From assembly GCA_013349285.1 (NCBI GenBank), contig DUZU01000026.1, forward strand, positions 1 through 41,618: 41,618 nt of DNA, given 5' to 3'. Positions within the stretch are counted from its first letter, which is position 1. Every line of letters starts with the position of its first letter. The notes below the pieces were generated by a model. That model worked only from the letters and a program-made list of their open reading frames with translations. It did no database searches and was not told the origin of the DNA. The stretch is from Deltaproteobacteria bacterium (GTDB lineage: Bacteria > Desulfobacterota > Desulfobulbia > Desulfobulbales > Desulfurivibrionaceae). Of the stretch, positions 15,228-24,099 are shown one piece after another. A program made the position numbers and the translations under genes.

Positions 15228-16142
15228 TCAACCTTCAACAACCACCCGATTCCGGCCGCCGTTTTTCGCCAGGAACAGCGCGGCCCCGGCCCGCTCCATA
15301 ACGGCCTCGAACCCCTTATCATCCTTGCGAACCGTTGACACCCCCATACTAACCGTAAAATGCACCACGCGGGTGTCGACAAAGACCTTAAACATTTCCA
15401 CCAGTTCCCGAAGCCGGCCAGCGACAAGCTCTGCCGCATCAAGCCCGGTTGCCGGCAAAAAAACGGCAAATTCCTCCCCTCCGAGCCGACCCAGCACATC
15501 AATCTCGCGAAGGGCCTTGGTAAGGCCTGCGCCAAGAGTCCTCAACACCTCATCCCCAACCTTGTAACCATAAGTCTTGTTGATTTTTTTTAAAAAATCG
15601 ACGTCCAGCAAAATAATGGAAAAATCATTCGCATAGCGCTGAGCCCTGGCAAACTCAATTTTACCGAAATCAACCAGATAAACACGATTACGGACCCCGG
15701 TTAAAGGATCCCAGATCAGGGAACAATCAGAGACAGATGACTCACAGGAAGTTAAACTTTGATTTTTTTGGAGCTGATCGATAATTTTATTAAAATTTTC
15801 AGACAAAATAGCGTTAAAATCTATAGTTTGACCATAATCTCCTTGGGCAACCTGAGCAATTTGCCACATAAGATGTTCAAGATGGGACTGCAGTTTTTTC
15901 AGATTATGAGCAGCGGCAATCTTTGCATGAATGGCAGTATTGATATCGCCGCATGATAGATTTAACAACGATTGATCAAGATCGGAAAGCTCAAGGGTAA
16001 GCTTATTCAGCGAATCGATCATCGGCTGAGCATCGCGTGCCGTGGCACTTGCCGCCGCCAATAACCCAGGTTTGTCTCCATCAAGCAACCTATCGATATG
16101 CTTGACTATATCCTCAAGATTTTGAATATCGGTTTTCGCCAT
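15228..16142 (-). CDS. diguanylate cyclase (GGDEF) with intact inhibitory site
   Basis: 304 residues, soluble. The N-terminal 140 residues are helical (several short coiled-coil segments, C64, C133, C140), without a recognised sensor. The C-terminal GGDEF domain is complete: DPLTGVRNR (145-153), LLDVDFLKKIN (178-188), GGEEF at the active site (221-225) and the allosteric I-site RxxD (212-215), five residues upstream. It should make c-di-GMP from two GTP and be subject to product inhibition. The next gene upstream is a small Cys-rich sensory protein that could supply the input. GAGG lies 11 nt before the ATG. Confidence 0.9.
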   Translation of the reverse strand: MAKTDIQNLEDIVKHIDRLLDGDKPGLLAAASATARDAQPMIDSLNKLTLELSDLDQSLLNLSCGDINTAIHAKIAAAHNLKKLQSHLEHLMWQIAQVAQGDYGQTIDFNAILSENFNKIIDQLQKNQSLTSCESSVSDCSLIWDPLTGVRNRVYLVDFGKIEFARAQRYANDFSIILLDVDFLKKINKTYGYKVGDEVLRTLGAGLTKALREIDVLGRLGGEEFAVFLPATGLDAAELVAGRLRELVEMFKVFVDTRVVHFTVSMGVSTVRKDDKGFEAVMERAGAALFLAKNGGRNRVVVEG

Positions 16143-16246
16143 GGACTACACGACCTCGATTGAGCAACCAGTCCCTTATGTTTCTCGATAACTATATAGG
16201 CATGCGGGTGGATGCCGAGCGGACTAACGGAAAACAAAGAAGTTGA

Positions 16247-16471
16247 TTACCCCAAAAAGGCATTTGGAAACAAATCGTCAGGGATATCTTGACTCCCATA
16301 CAACTTTGAATAAGCGTGGCGGGCACATTTACCACAGCCGCCATAACAATAATTCTGTCTCATTTTTTCACAAAGTTGCGGCACGCTGGGCATGATCACC
16401 TCAAAAAAATTACAAACCGCCAAAAATTCGCAAATGGAACTTTTACTCAGCTCATTGTTTTTCGCACCCAT
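16247..16471 (-). CDS. stand-alone small Cys-rich sensory domain protein
   Basis: 74 residues from ATG 16471, where AAGG lies 9 nt upstream. The pattern is CEFL..CNFF, a Met/Pro-containing helix, YCYGGCGKCARH and a closing IPDDLFPN. This matches a domain commonly found at the C-terminus of chemoreceptors and PAS proteins of deltaproteobacteria, with Cys before NFF, YC, CAR and the terminal DLFPN. Here it stands alone. Its ligands are probably Fe-S or another metal; function unproven. It lies upstream of the diguanylate cyclase on the same strand, about 100 nt apart, and may act with it. Confidence 0.65.
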   Translation of the reverse strand: MGAKNNELSKSSICEFLAVCNFFEVIMPSVPQLCEKMRQNYCYGGCGKCARHAYSKLYGSQDIPDDLFPNAFLG

Positions 16472-16511
16472 GGTTCGCACCCTTAACAAACATTTTCATA
16501 ATTTTTTTTAT

Positions 16512-16541
16512 CTTATATTGATGCTACAACTTTTTAAGCAA
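16512..16541 (-). promoter_or_regulatory. possible promoter for the small Cys-rich protein
   Basis: On the minus strand TTGCTT (16541-16536), an 18-nt spacer and TATAAG (16517-16512), about 40 nt upstream of the ATG at 16471. Confidence 0.3.
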
Positions 16542-16560
16542 CTAAAGCAATACGTAAGAA

Positions 16561-16590
16561 CTACCTAACATTACCCATAGTTACCCAAAA
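16561..16590. repeat. three direct 10-bp repeats around TACC[CT]A
   Basis: Three consecutive decamers (CTACCTAACA, TTACCCATAG, TTACCCAAAA) share TACC[CT]A in the same phase, so the motif recurs once per helical turn. Such spacing is typical of direct-repeat sites for OmpR-family regulators. They lie about 20 bp upstream of the possible promoter of the small Cys-rich gene. Confidence 0.3.
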
Positions 16591-16837
16591 GAGTCGAAAC
16601 ATCGGGGAGAAACCCACCAAAGAACAAGTAAAAAAAATCTGGGCAAAAACAACATAAACCTGATAACCGACAAATTTCGGCCTGCAAAGAAATGACTACG
16701 ACATGGGGCTTGATTGGACTGCTCTTATTATGATAGGGATTTTATTACGGAAAAATTTCGGGGTGGGCCGCCAGTTATTGTTCGCAACTGAAACTTATGG
16801 GAAATCAGCACATAAAAAATACGAGAGGCACATCAAC

Positions 16838-18013
16838 TTACTGTTGCAAAGACTGATTATGCAGGACTGATTTCATGGCGTCGGTTTCACTGACGGAAAT
16901 CTCATGCTGCATCAGCAACCAGAACCGAACTGCAATCCGCCCGGTGCCTTTTTCTTTTGCGCTGATCATTACCCTGTTTGACCGTCGAGTCAAAGGATGG
17001 ACGTTGTTAATATAGACAAAACCATTATCAAGCTTGGCCGGCTGCCAGCCCAGCTCACTGACATAAATACCGAAACTGCTCGGCACATAACGCTCCGGAT
17101 AAAGAAGGCGACCACCAAACTTGGTCGGGGTCTGCTTATCAAGAGGAGCTATGGTCGGAGTCATGCCCGCAAGGGGCAAATCAACCCGTTTTAAAACCTT
17201 TTGAAAATGAGCCATGGTTGACCACTCATTGCCCAAGATCGGTTCGCGTGGGATTAAACAAATATCGGTATCACTGCTGACCGTTCCCGGATCCTGAGTA
17301 AATATCGCCTCATAGCCGATAGCCTTGGCTTCCTCCATCACAATTGAGTTGTATTCGCCGTACGGAATGGCGAAATATTGCGGTCGCTTGCCCAGACGTT
17401 CACGCAGAACATTAACGCTGCTCACCAGATCCGCCCTTATCCACTGGCGGTACTCATTCTCGGTTAATCCTTGCGGCCAATCAGCCATGCGATGGTGGGA
17501 ATAGCTGTGATCCTGAAAATCGACGCCCTCCTCCTGCATCTCTTTAATCTGCTCCCAATTAAGGTAGTTTTTAAAACGTCGTTCCACCCCTTCAACATAC
17601 AAAAAAACCGTAAAAGGATAGCCAAAACTCTTTAACACGGGCCATGCCTTGGTGTAGATGCTTTGATAACCGTCATCAATGGTGATAACAGCGGCTTTGG
17701 CCGGCAATTTTTTTTGATCTTTCAAGAGGGAGACTAAGCTGGTCAGGGGAATTACCGTATAACCGTTGTCGGCAAGAAATTGCATCTGCTTGCCGAACTC
17801 ATCCATCCCGACATTGGTGGATGGATACCGGTTATCCCCGAAATGATGATAGATAAAGATAGTAACGTCCCCACCGGTTCCGGCAAGTTTTATCTCCTCG
17901 ACCGATGAAGCGGCAAAAACGTTAGAAGCCGGCAGCAGCCCGCTTAAAAAAAAGACGGCGCACAAAAGGCCGGCTGACAAAATCCTGAAAATACGCTGCG
18001 AAACAACCGACAT
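16838..18013 (-). CDS. secreted polysaccharide deacetylase (NodB-type)
   Basis: 391 residues from ATG 18013, with GAGG 5-6 nt upstream. A signal peptide (hydrophobic 9-30, cleavage probably at VFA-A, residue 34) sends it to the envelope. The NodB domain (about 50-270) has TIDDG (111-115) with the catalytic and metal Asp, HSYSHH (169-174) with the two metal His, and PYGEYN. These enzymes remove acetyl groups from N-acetylated sugars of peptidoglycan or exopolysaccharide. The C-terminal part (about 275-391) forms an extra beta-rich domain I cannot assign. The stop of the glucosaminidase gene is only 7 nt upstream, so they form an operon. Confidence 0.88.
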   Translation of the reverse strand: MSVVSQRIFRILSAGLLCAVFFLSGLLPASNVFAASSVEEIKLAGTGGDVTIFIYHHFGDNRYPSTNVGMDEFGKQMQFLADNGYTVIPLTSLVSLLKDQKKLPAKAAVITIDDGYQSIYTKAWPVLKSFGYPFTVFLYVEGVERRFKNYLNWEQIKEMQEEGVDFQDHSYSHHRMADWPQGLTENEYRQWIRADLVSSVNVLRERLGKRPQYFAIPYGEYNSIVMEEAKAIGYEAIFTQDPGTVSSDTDICLIPREPILGNEWSTMAHFQKVLKRVDLPLAGMTPTIAPLDKQTPTKFGGRLLYPERYVPSSFGIYVSELGWQPAKLDNGFVYINNVHPLTRRSNRVMISAKEKGTGRIAVRFWLLMQHEISVSETDAMKSVLHNQSLQQ

Positions 18014-18020
18014 AACCACC

Positions 18021-19025
18021 TCAGTTAAGGCTGGAAATCCTTATTTGCCCAAATCCTTTCATCGCAAGATGGGTCGATGCAAGAATACAATGGTCGTAAA
18101 TCTGCAACTGATTACTGTTTATCACGCTGGCAATATCGGCAATGTAATCGCCGCGTCGTTCCGAATAATAAAGAAGCCCGTTGACAAGTTCAAGTGAATC
18201 CATGGAATCAACCCTAAGCTGCCGCAGATAACTGTAAGCGGAAACTCTGTTCAGCATCAGAATATACGCCCTGACCGACTCCAGTAACGACTCGTAGATT
18301 GCAACCTTATGGACCTTGCCAACCTCACGGTCGGCCGGGGTAATCCCCTTTTCACCCCAGGTCCAGATCCCAAACAGATTGTTGCCTTCAAGGGCAAACC
18401 TGGATCCTCCCCAGGAAGACTCCAACGCCCCCTGGGCAAGCACCAGGCTGACCGGGACAACATTAACTCGTTTAAGCAGTTCGGCAACTTTAGCGGTGCG
18501 GTACTTTTGACAAATGGTCTTCAGGAAATATATCTCATTGCGGGTCAAACCTTTCTGCCAATGCAGCTCTTCTCCATCAAACAAAAAACGTTTAACCGGA
18601 ACCGATATTTTTTGCATGATTAACTGCAGCGCCGCACGTTCATCCTCAATCTCGGCCAAGGCGACCAGGGCCACCGGCAACAAGGTGTGAATAAAAGCCT
18701 TTTTCTGGGTAATAATATCAAGATCGGAAAAATCGCAAGGCAAACGACTGATGAGCAAGGGTTTAATTTCGGAATATGCCCCCACATCCCACAAATCGTT
18801 GGACTGGAGCTTGCTGACTAAATCGTGCCGCGAATCAACTTCAACCAGGGGGTAAGATTGAGTGCGACGAGAGAAATCAAATAAGTCTTCAACCGGCGGC
18901 TTCAGGTAGACAACCATCAGAAAAAAAAGGACCAGGGTAACCCCGACCACCAGATGAACCATATCCGGATCTGCGGGATAACGACCAAAAACTACAGGCT
19001 TATCTTCGTCAAGGCTTGCGTTCAT
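18021..19025 (-). CDS. Bax-like glucosaminidase-domain membrane protein
   Basis: 334 residues. A single membrane anchor (about 22-41) follows a charged N-terminus; the rest is outside the cytoplasmic membrane. The C-terminal half is a glucosaminidase-fold domain like E. coli Bax and bacterial N-acetylglucosaminidases: SLVLAQGALESSWGGSRF with E202 as the expected catalytic acid, then NNLFGIWTW (215-223). Such domains cleave between GlcNAc and MurNAc in peptidoglycan. It is followed 7 nt later by a secreted deacetylase, which suggests joint remodelling of peptidoglycan or an N-acetylated exopolymer. Confidence 0.85.
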   Translation of the reverse strand: MNASLDEDKPVVFGRYPADPDMVHLVVGVTLVLFFLMVVYLKPPVEDLFDFSRRTQSYPLVEVDSRHDLVSKLQSNDLWDVGAYSEIKPLLISRLPCDFSDLDIITQKKAFIHTLLPVALVALAEIEDERAALQLIMQKISVPVKRFLFDGEELHWQKGLTRNEIYFLKTICQKYRTAKVAELLKRVNVVPVSLVLAQGALESSWGGSRFALEGNNLFGIWTWGEKGITPADREVGKVHKVAIYESLLESVRAYILMLNRVSAYSYLRQLRVDSMDSLELVNGLLYYSERRGDYIADIASVINSNQLQIYDHCILASTHLAMKGFGQIRISSLN

Positions 19026-19301
19026 ATTTATGACCGATGATCAAGGGTTGAGAAGAGTAGTTAAATCCCGGACCGAATCTGACTCCAGCGCATCCTCTCT
19101 GTCAATTACGCTCTCGTTACTGACCAAGGATGATGCTCATCTAACCTCTTAAAAAAAAATTAACACAAACCTTGATGATTTAACAATTGCCACCGGATAA
19201 ATCAATCAAAAGATCAACTATTAAAACTTAACTTAAAGGTTAATATACCACATAATGGGCAAAACCAAAATGATTACACCATATCTTGTTTAACAAACTT
19301 A
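19026..19301. other. intergenic region upstream of divergent genes
   Basis: Gap between the glucosaminidase gene and the cyclophilin promoter. It contains TTGTT-T-AACAA (19286-19296), an inverted repeat 6 nt upstream of the cyclophilin -35 box, and a poly-A stretch near 19152. I see no coding frame or RNA gene. Confidence 0.4.
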
Positions 19302-19330
19302 TTGGCAACAGCTGAATTGCCTTGTAATAT
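19302..19330 (+). promoter_or_regulatory. sigma-70 promoter of the periplasmic cyclophilin gene
   Basis: TTGGCA (19302-19307), a 17-nt spacer and TAATAT (19325-19330), about 64 nt upstream of the ATG. Boxes and spacing are close to consensus. Confidence 0.55.
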
Positions 19331-19394
19331 TAAATAGTTCATCCTGAATTTATAATTTTGCCCTTTAATTATTTTTCAACAAAGAGGAACTCCA

Positions 19395-19979
19395 ATGCTA
19401 CGCACACTGACCTTTCTTTTAACAACATGTACCCTTTGCCTGATCAGCCTCAGCACCCTGGCCGCAGAAGGCGCGCCCAAAAAAAATATTATCATGGAAA
19501 CCACCATGGGCACCATTGAAATCAAGCTCAACGACAGCAAAGCCCCGGTCACCGCGGCCAACTTCAGACGGTATGTGCGGGAGGATTTTTTTAACGGGCT
19601 GATCTTCCATCGGGTTATTCCCGGGTTCATGGTCCAGGGCGGCGGTTTTGAGCCGGGAATGGATGAAAGACACGGCCATGCGCCGATCATTAACGAAGCG
19701 GACAACGGCCTGAAAAACAAAAGAGGCACCCTCTCCATGGCCAGAACCAGTGACATCAACAGTGCGTCCTGCCAGTTTTTTATCAACGTGGCCGACAACG
19801 CTTTTCTGGACCACCGGGACAAAAATCCCGCGGATTACGGCTATGCTGTTTTTGGGGAAGTGGTCGAAGGAATGGAGGTTGTTGATAAGATTGTCGCCTC
19901 CCCCACCACCTCGATCGGCTATTATCAGGATGTGCCGAAAAAGGATGTGCTAATCTTGAAGGCCTACGAAAAAGAATAA
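19395..19979 (+). CDS. ppiA: periplasmic peptidyl-prolyl cis-trans isomerase, cyclophilin type
   Basis: 194 residues. Signal peptide with hydrophobic core 6-20 and cleavage around LAA-E (residue 24). The cyclophilin domain covers the rest: [26 protein letters not shown] (active-site Arg in FHRVI), [29 protein letters not shown] and [15 protein letters not shown]. It matches the PpiA/PpiB type that speeds Xaa-Pro isomerisation in exported proteins. GAGG lies 7 nt before the ATG, and the gene has its own promoter and a terminator whose stem includes the stop codon. Confidence 0.93.
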   Translation: MLRTLTFLLTTCTLCLISLSTLAAEGAPKKNIIMETTMGTIEIKLNDSKAPVTAANFRRYVREDFFNGLIFHRVIPGFMVQGGGFEPGMDERHGHAPIINEADNGLKNKRGTLSMARTSDINSASCQFFINVADNAFLDHRDKNPADYGYAVFGEVVEGMEVVDKIVASPTTSIGYYQDVPKKDVLILKAYEKE

Positions 19980-20006
19980 GGCAGACAACCCCCTCTTATT
20001 CTTTTC
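19969..20006. terminator. bidirectional terminator shared by the cyclophilin and parC genes
   Basis: AAAAGAATAAG (19970-19980) and CTTATTCTTTT (19995-20005) form a perfect 11-bp stem around a 14-nt loop. On each strand the distal arm ends in TTTT, so it can end transcripts from both sides. Both TAA stop codons (19977-19979 and 19998-19996) lie in the stem. Confidence 0.75.
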
Positions 20007-22002
20007 CTTCCTTTTCAGCCGGGGCATCCTTTTTGAACAGCCCCGGCTGAACCTCCGCCTCCGGCGTTGCAGGCGTCCCGGCCGGCAGCTCGGCAATCCG
20101 GCGGACCACCCGGGACGACACCCTTTTGCCTTGGGCGGCGGCCCCTTTGATCAGAAACTCATCCAAAGCATAATCAACATAATTATGGCGGGCTCGTTTG
20201 GCCGGGGCCAGATGGACCCTGATCCGGCCACCATCGCCCACGGTCAGATAAAGAATCTCCGAACGCTTGTGTTCGGTAAAGAGGTGATATTCTTTTTCCA
20301 GAATAAATTTAGGGGTATAAAAACGCTTGGCATAACAAAGGCCCTGCTCGCCGTCGCGATAAACGACATTGAAGACAACCTTCTCTTCAACCTTGCCGAC
20401 CCAAAGAAGATCATGGCCGACAAAAAGCTTATCCGCTACGTTAATCACCTTGTACAGGCCATTTTTGTAGATAAGCAACAGCTTGTCATACTCGGAGCAA
20501 GCAAAAGAAGGATCATCACTGCCGACCTTGACCAGATGGCCGAGAAATCCGGCCTCCCGATCATAACCAACGATAAGGTTGGAGATGGCTACCTTGCGCA
20601 CCTCAACCTCGCTGAAGGTGCTGATCTCGGTGCGCCGCGGATACATGTGGCCATAACGGGTCAGCAGATCGTCGAGAAAGGAGATGGTGAAACCCACCAT
20701 ATCCTTGAGGTACTTTTCAACAGCCTTGATATTGGCGCGAACCGCGGTTATATCCTTGCGCTTCTTATCGAGATCATAACGGGAGATCCGTTTGATCCTG
20801 ATCTCCAGCAGCCGTTCAATGTCATCCTTGCTAACCGCCCTGACCAGCTTTTCCTTGTAGGGCTCAAGGGCAAGGTCAATGGTCTCGATAACTTCCTTAA
20901 AGCTTTTACACTCCTCAATCTGTTTGTAAAGGCGCTCCTCGATAAAAATCTGCTCAAGCAGATGGGCGTGCAACTTCTCTTTTAAGCGGCCGAGCTCGAT
21001 ATTAAGTTCTGTTTCAAGATCACGCACCAGCTTTTCAGTGTTGTAGCGCAGCACCTCGCTTACCGTGAGCACGGCGGGATTGTTGTTGATGATCACCGTC
21101 AGGTTGGGACTGATGGGAACCTCGCAGTCGGTAAAGGCGTAGAGGGCCTTAATGGTGTCTTCAGCATAGATCCCCCGTGCCAGCTTGATCTCAATCTCCA
21201 CCTCTTCGGCGGTATAATCGTTGATACTCAGGATCTTGAGCTTGCCGGCCCTGGCGGCCTTTTCCACACTTTCAATCAACGATTCAGTGGTGGTGGTATA
21301 GGGGATCTCTTTGATGGTAATGGTTTTCTCGTTTTTTTCCTCGATGCGGGCCCGGCATTTAATCCGGCCATTGCCGTCTTCATAGGAAGAGACATCCAGA
21401 AAGCCTGCCTGCTGAAAATCGGGATATAATTCGAATTCCTCGCCACGCAGGATCTTCTTCTGGGCCTCGAGCAGTTCACAGAAGTTGTGGGGCATGATCT
21501 TGGTGGCCATGCCCACCGCAATGCCCTCAGCCCCCTGCATGAGCAGAATCGGAATTTTGGCGGGCAGGGCGACCGGTTCCTTCATCCGGCCGTCATAGGA
21601 ATCGACAAACTCGGTGATATCCTTGTTGAACAACACCTCCCGGGCCAGAGGCGAAAGCCGACACTCGATATAACGGGCCGCGGAAGCATTATCGCCGGTA
21701 AAGATGTTGCCGTAATTGCCCTGCCGGTCGATGAGATAGCCTTTGTTGGCCAGATTGACCAGGGCGGCAAAGATCGAGGCGTCGCCATGGGGATGGAGTT
21801 TCATACAGTCGCCCACCACATTGGCAACCTTGTGGAACCGGCCGTCATCCATGTTATGCAGGGTCTGCAGGATGCGCCGCTGTACCGGCTTCAGGCCGTC
21901 GGCAACGTCAGGGATGGCCCGTTCCCGGATGACGTAGGAGGTGTAATCCAGAAAGTTATCATCGAAAAGCTTATGCAGCTCGCCGTAGTTCGCGGTATCC
22001 AT
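19996..22002 (-). CDS. parC: DNA topoisomerase IV subunit A, Bacteroidetes-like type
   Basis: 668 residues, shorter than GyrA because the C-terminal beta-propeller is reduced. With ParE it forms the type II topoisomerase that decatenates daughter chromosomes. The breakage-reunion domain has LKPVQRRIL (37-45), HPHGDAS (70-76) and catalytic Y111 in ARYIECRL. Phrasing such as [24 protein letters not shown] split by family resembles Bacteroidetes ParC more than proteobacterial GyrA or ParC. The residues matching E. coli GyrA S83 and D87 are Ala75 and Ala79. The last 40 residues are low-complexity Pro/Glu/Lys-rich. The start overlaps the parE stop (TAATG), so translation is coupled. Confidence 0.9.
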   Translation of the reverse strand: MDTANYGELHKLFDDNFLDYTSYVIRERAIPDVADGLKPVQRRILQTLHNMDDGRFHKVANVVGDCMKLHPHGDASIFAALVNLANKGYLIDRQGNYGNIFTGDNASAARYIECRLSPLAREVLFNKDITEFVDSYDGRMKEPVALPAKIPILLMQGAEGIAVGMATKIMPHNFCELLEAQKKILRGEEFELYPDFQQAGFLDVSSYEDGNGRIKCRARIEEKNEKTITIKEIPYTTTTESLIESVEKAARAGKLKILSINDYTAEEVEIEIKLARGIYAEDTIKALYAFTDCEVPISPNLTVIINNNPAVLTVSEVLRYNTEKLVRDLETELNIELGRLKEKLHAHLLEQIFIEERLYKQIEECKSFKEVIETIDLALEPYKEKLVRAVSKDDIERLLEIRIKRISRYDLDKKRKDITAVRANIKAVEKYLKDMVGFTISFLDDLLTRYGHMYPRRTEISTFSEVEVRKVAISNLIVGYDREAGFLGHLVKVGSDDPSFACSEYDKLLLIYKNGLYKVINVADKLFVGHDLLWVGKVEEKVVFNVVYRDGEQGLCYAKRFYTPKFILEKEYHLFTEHKRSEILYLTVGDGGRIRVHLAPAKRARHNYVDYALDEFLIKGAAAQGKRVSSRVVRRIAELPAGTPATPEAEVQPGLFKKDAPAEKEGKE

Positions 22003-23840
22003 TATACAACCACCAGATGATTCATGATATATTCCTTCCGATCAGGGGTATTCTTGCCCATATAGAAGGAGAGCAGTTTGGGGATCTCGCTCAAGGTGTC
22101 GATATTTACCTGCTGCAGCCGCATATCCGGGCCGATGAACTGCTTGAACTCCTTGGGCGAAATCTCACCCAAGCCCTTAAAACGGGTGATCTCCACCTGT
22201 TTGTGGGCTTTGCCGGCCAGTTTCTTCTCGGCCGCCGCCCTCTCCTTGTCGGAATAACAGTAAATGGTCTCAACCTTGGTCCGCACCCGAAAAATAGGGG
22301 TCTCCAGGATATAAACATGGCCGCGCTTGACCAACGACTCGAAGAAATGCAGGAAAAAAGTAAGGAGCAGATTACGGATATGCAGACCATCGACATCGGC
22401 GTCGGTGGCCAGGATCACCTTGTCGAACCGCAAATCCTCGACCGAATCTTCAATATTCAAGGCCCGCATCATATTGTACATCTCGTCATTCTTGTACAAC
22501 AGGGCCATGGCCTGGCCGTAGACATTCATCGGCTTGCCCTTGAGGGAAAATACGGCCTGCAGCATGGGATCACGGGAACTGACAATGGAGCCGGAGGCGG
22601 ACTGGCCCTCGGTGATAAAGAGCATGTTCTGCCGATCCTGGTCGGAGGGGTTGGCGGAAGATGGGTGGTATTTGCAATCCTTGAGCTGGGGAATCTTAAG
22701 CGCCACCTTCTTGGCCTTGGCCTTGGCCTCTTTCCGTACCCCCTGCAGCTCTTTGCGGATCTTGGCGCTCTGCTGGATCTTGGAGATTATAATCTCGGCC
22801 AACTCAGTGTTTTTATAGAAAAAATCACAGACAAAATCCTTGACCTTGTTGACGATCTCTCCCCGGATATCGGTATTGCCAAGCTTGTTCTTGGTCTGGG
22901 ACTCGAAAATCGGATCTTTCACCTTAAAGGCAAGCGCCCCGACCACTCCTTCCCGCACATCCTCGCCGGTAAATTTCTTGCCGGAAAAATCATTGACCCC
23001 CTTGAGGATCCCTTCCCGGAAAGCGGACAGATGGGTGCCGCCTTCATTGGTATAGGTACCGTTGACAAAGGAAAAATAAGCCTCGCCATAGCCATCGGTA
23101 TGGGAAAAGGCGAATTCCAGGGTGTTATCCTTGAAGTGAATGGGCTCGTAAAGCTGGGTGCCGTTGATCTCTTTGTCCAGCAAATCGAGCAGACCATTTT
23201 TCGAAAGGAAACATTCATTATCAAAATAAAGTTTGAGCCCGGCATTAAGATAAGCGTAACGCCAGAAACGCTTCCTGATAAAATCAGGGTTATAACTGAA
23301 ATCGACAAATACATCCGGATCGGGTGAAAACCTGATAAGGGTGCCGTTCTTTTCAGTGGTCTCCCCCTTTTCTTCCCGCTGCAGCTCTCCGCCGACAAAC
23401 TCCGCTTTGGCAAAGAGACCGTCACGGTAGGAGGTAACCTCGAATTTCCGGGAAAGTGCGTTAACCGCCTTGGTGCCGACCCCGTTAAGGCCTACCGAAA
23501 ACTGAAAGACATCGGTATTATACTTGGCGCCGGTGTTGATAACCGACACGCACTCAACCAGCTTGCCCAGGGGGATGCCGCGGCCGAAATCCCGCACCGT
23601 GACGACGCCGGCTTCGCTGACGCTGACATCGACCCTTTTGCCGACCCCCATGATGAATTCGTCAATGGAGTTATCGACAACCTCTTTCAAGAGGATATAG
23701 ATGCCGTCATCCGGATGAGAGCCGTTGCCGAGACGGCCGATATACATCCCCGGCCGCAGCCGGATGTGCTCGAGCGAACTAAGGGTTTTGATCTTACTTT
23801 CGTCGTAAGTTGCCGTTTGGTCGGTAATATTTTTAGTCAT
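22002..23840 (-). CDS. parE: DNA topoisomerase IV subunit B, Bacteroidetes-like type
   Basis: 612 residues. The GHKL ATPase domain has LLKEVVDNSIDE (50-61, E53 and N57) and RDFGRGIP (83-90); a transducer domain follows. The TOPRIM domain has EGQSASGS (411-418) and DADVDGLHIR (480-489) for metal binding. The C-terminal half reads like Bacteroidetes ParE (SRDPMLQAVFSLKGKP, ITRFKGLGEISPKEF, FYMGKNT), not gamma-proteobacterial ParE. It supplies ATP-driven strand capture for the ParC subunit encoded next, whose ATG overlaps the stop. Upstream of the ATG there is no strong ribosome site. Confidence 0.92.
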   Translation of the reverse strand: MTKNITDQTATYDESKIKTLSSLEHIRLRPGMYIGRLGNGSHPDDGIYILLKEVVDNSIDEFIMGVGKRVDVSVSEAGVVTVRDFGRGIPLGKLVECVSVINTGAKYNTDVFQFSVGLNGVGTKAVNALSRKFEVTSYRDGLFAKAEFVGGELQREEKGETTEKNGTLIRFSPDPDVFVDFSYNPDFIRKRFWRYAYLNAGLKLYFDNECFLSKNGLLDLLDKEINGTQLYEPIHFKDNTLEFAFSHTDGYGEAYFSFVNGTYTNEGGTHLSAFREGILKGVNDFSGKKFTGEDVREGVVGALAFKVKDPIFESQTKNKLGNTDIRGEIVNKVKDFVCDFFYKNTELAEIIISKIQQSAKIRKELQGVRKEAKAKAKKVALKIPQLKDCKYHPSSANPSDQDRQNMLFITEGQSASGSIVSSRDPMLQAVFSLKGKPMNVYGQAMALLYKNDEMYNMMRALNIEDSVEDLRFDKVILATDADVDGLHIRNLLLTFFLHFFESLVKRGHVYILETPIFRVRTKVETIYCYSDKERAAAEKKLAGKAHKQVEITRFKGLGEISPKEFKQFIGPDMRLQQVNIDTLSEIPKLLSFYMGKNTPDRKEYIMNHLVVV

Positions 23841-24099
23841 TTAATAGCAGGATTGTTAAAGAAAAAAATCACCCGAGGGGCTGTTGACCAAGATGGTTTC
23901 AATCTGTATATCGCTCTTTTGGGTCGTCTGCAACATAATTTACCAAACTCTTCGGCCCGGACCGAATGGCCCCTGATCTATATTGTATTTTTTGCCGTTG
24001 CCGCAAAGCGGGCGGTGATATATGGTAACAAGGTATTCAACCAGCTCAAGCTAGTCTAATAATCAATGTTATTTTTCAGATAGCAAAAAGGAGTTCCCC

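Larger units (their letters stand above)
16490..16837. other. intergenic region with three decamer repeats
   Basis: About 350 bp with no convincing gene. It holds the possible promoter at 16512-16541 and the three direct decamers at 16561-16590. The remainder is downstream of the deacetylase gene and I see no clear terminator or RNA fold. Confidence 0.5.

Noticed and set aside
22017..23327. 436-codon plus-strand open frame opposite parE
   Set aside because: It is antisense to a clear ParE gene with intact motifs; the composition follows from the parE codon bias and no protein family is visible.
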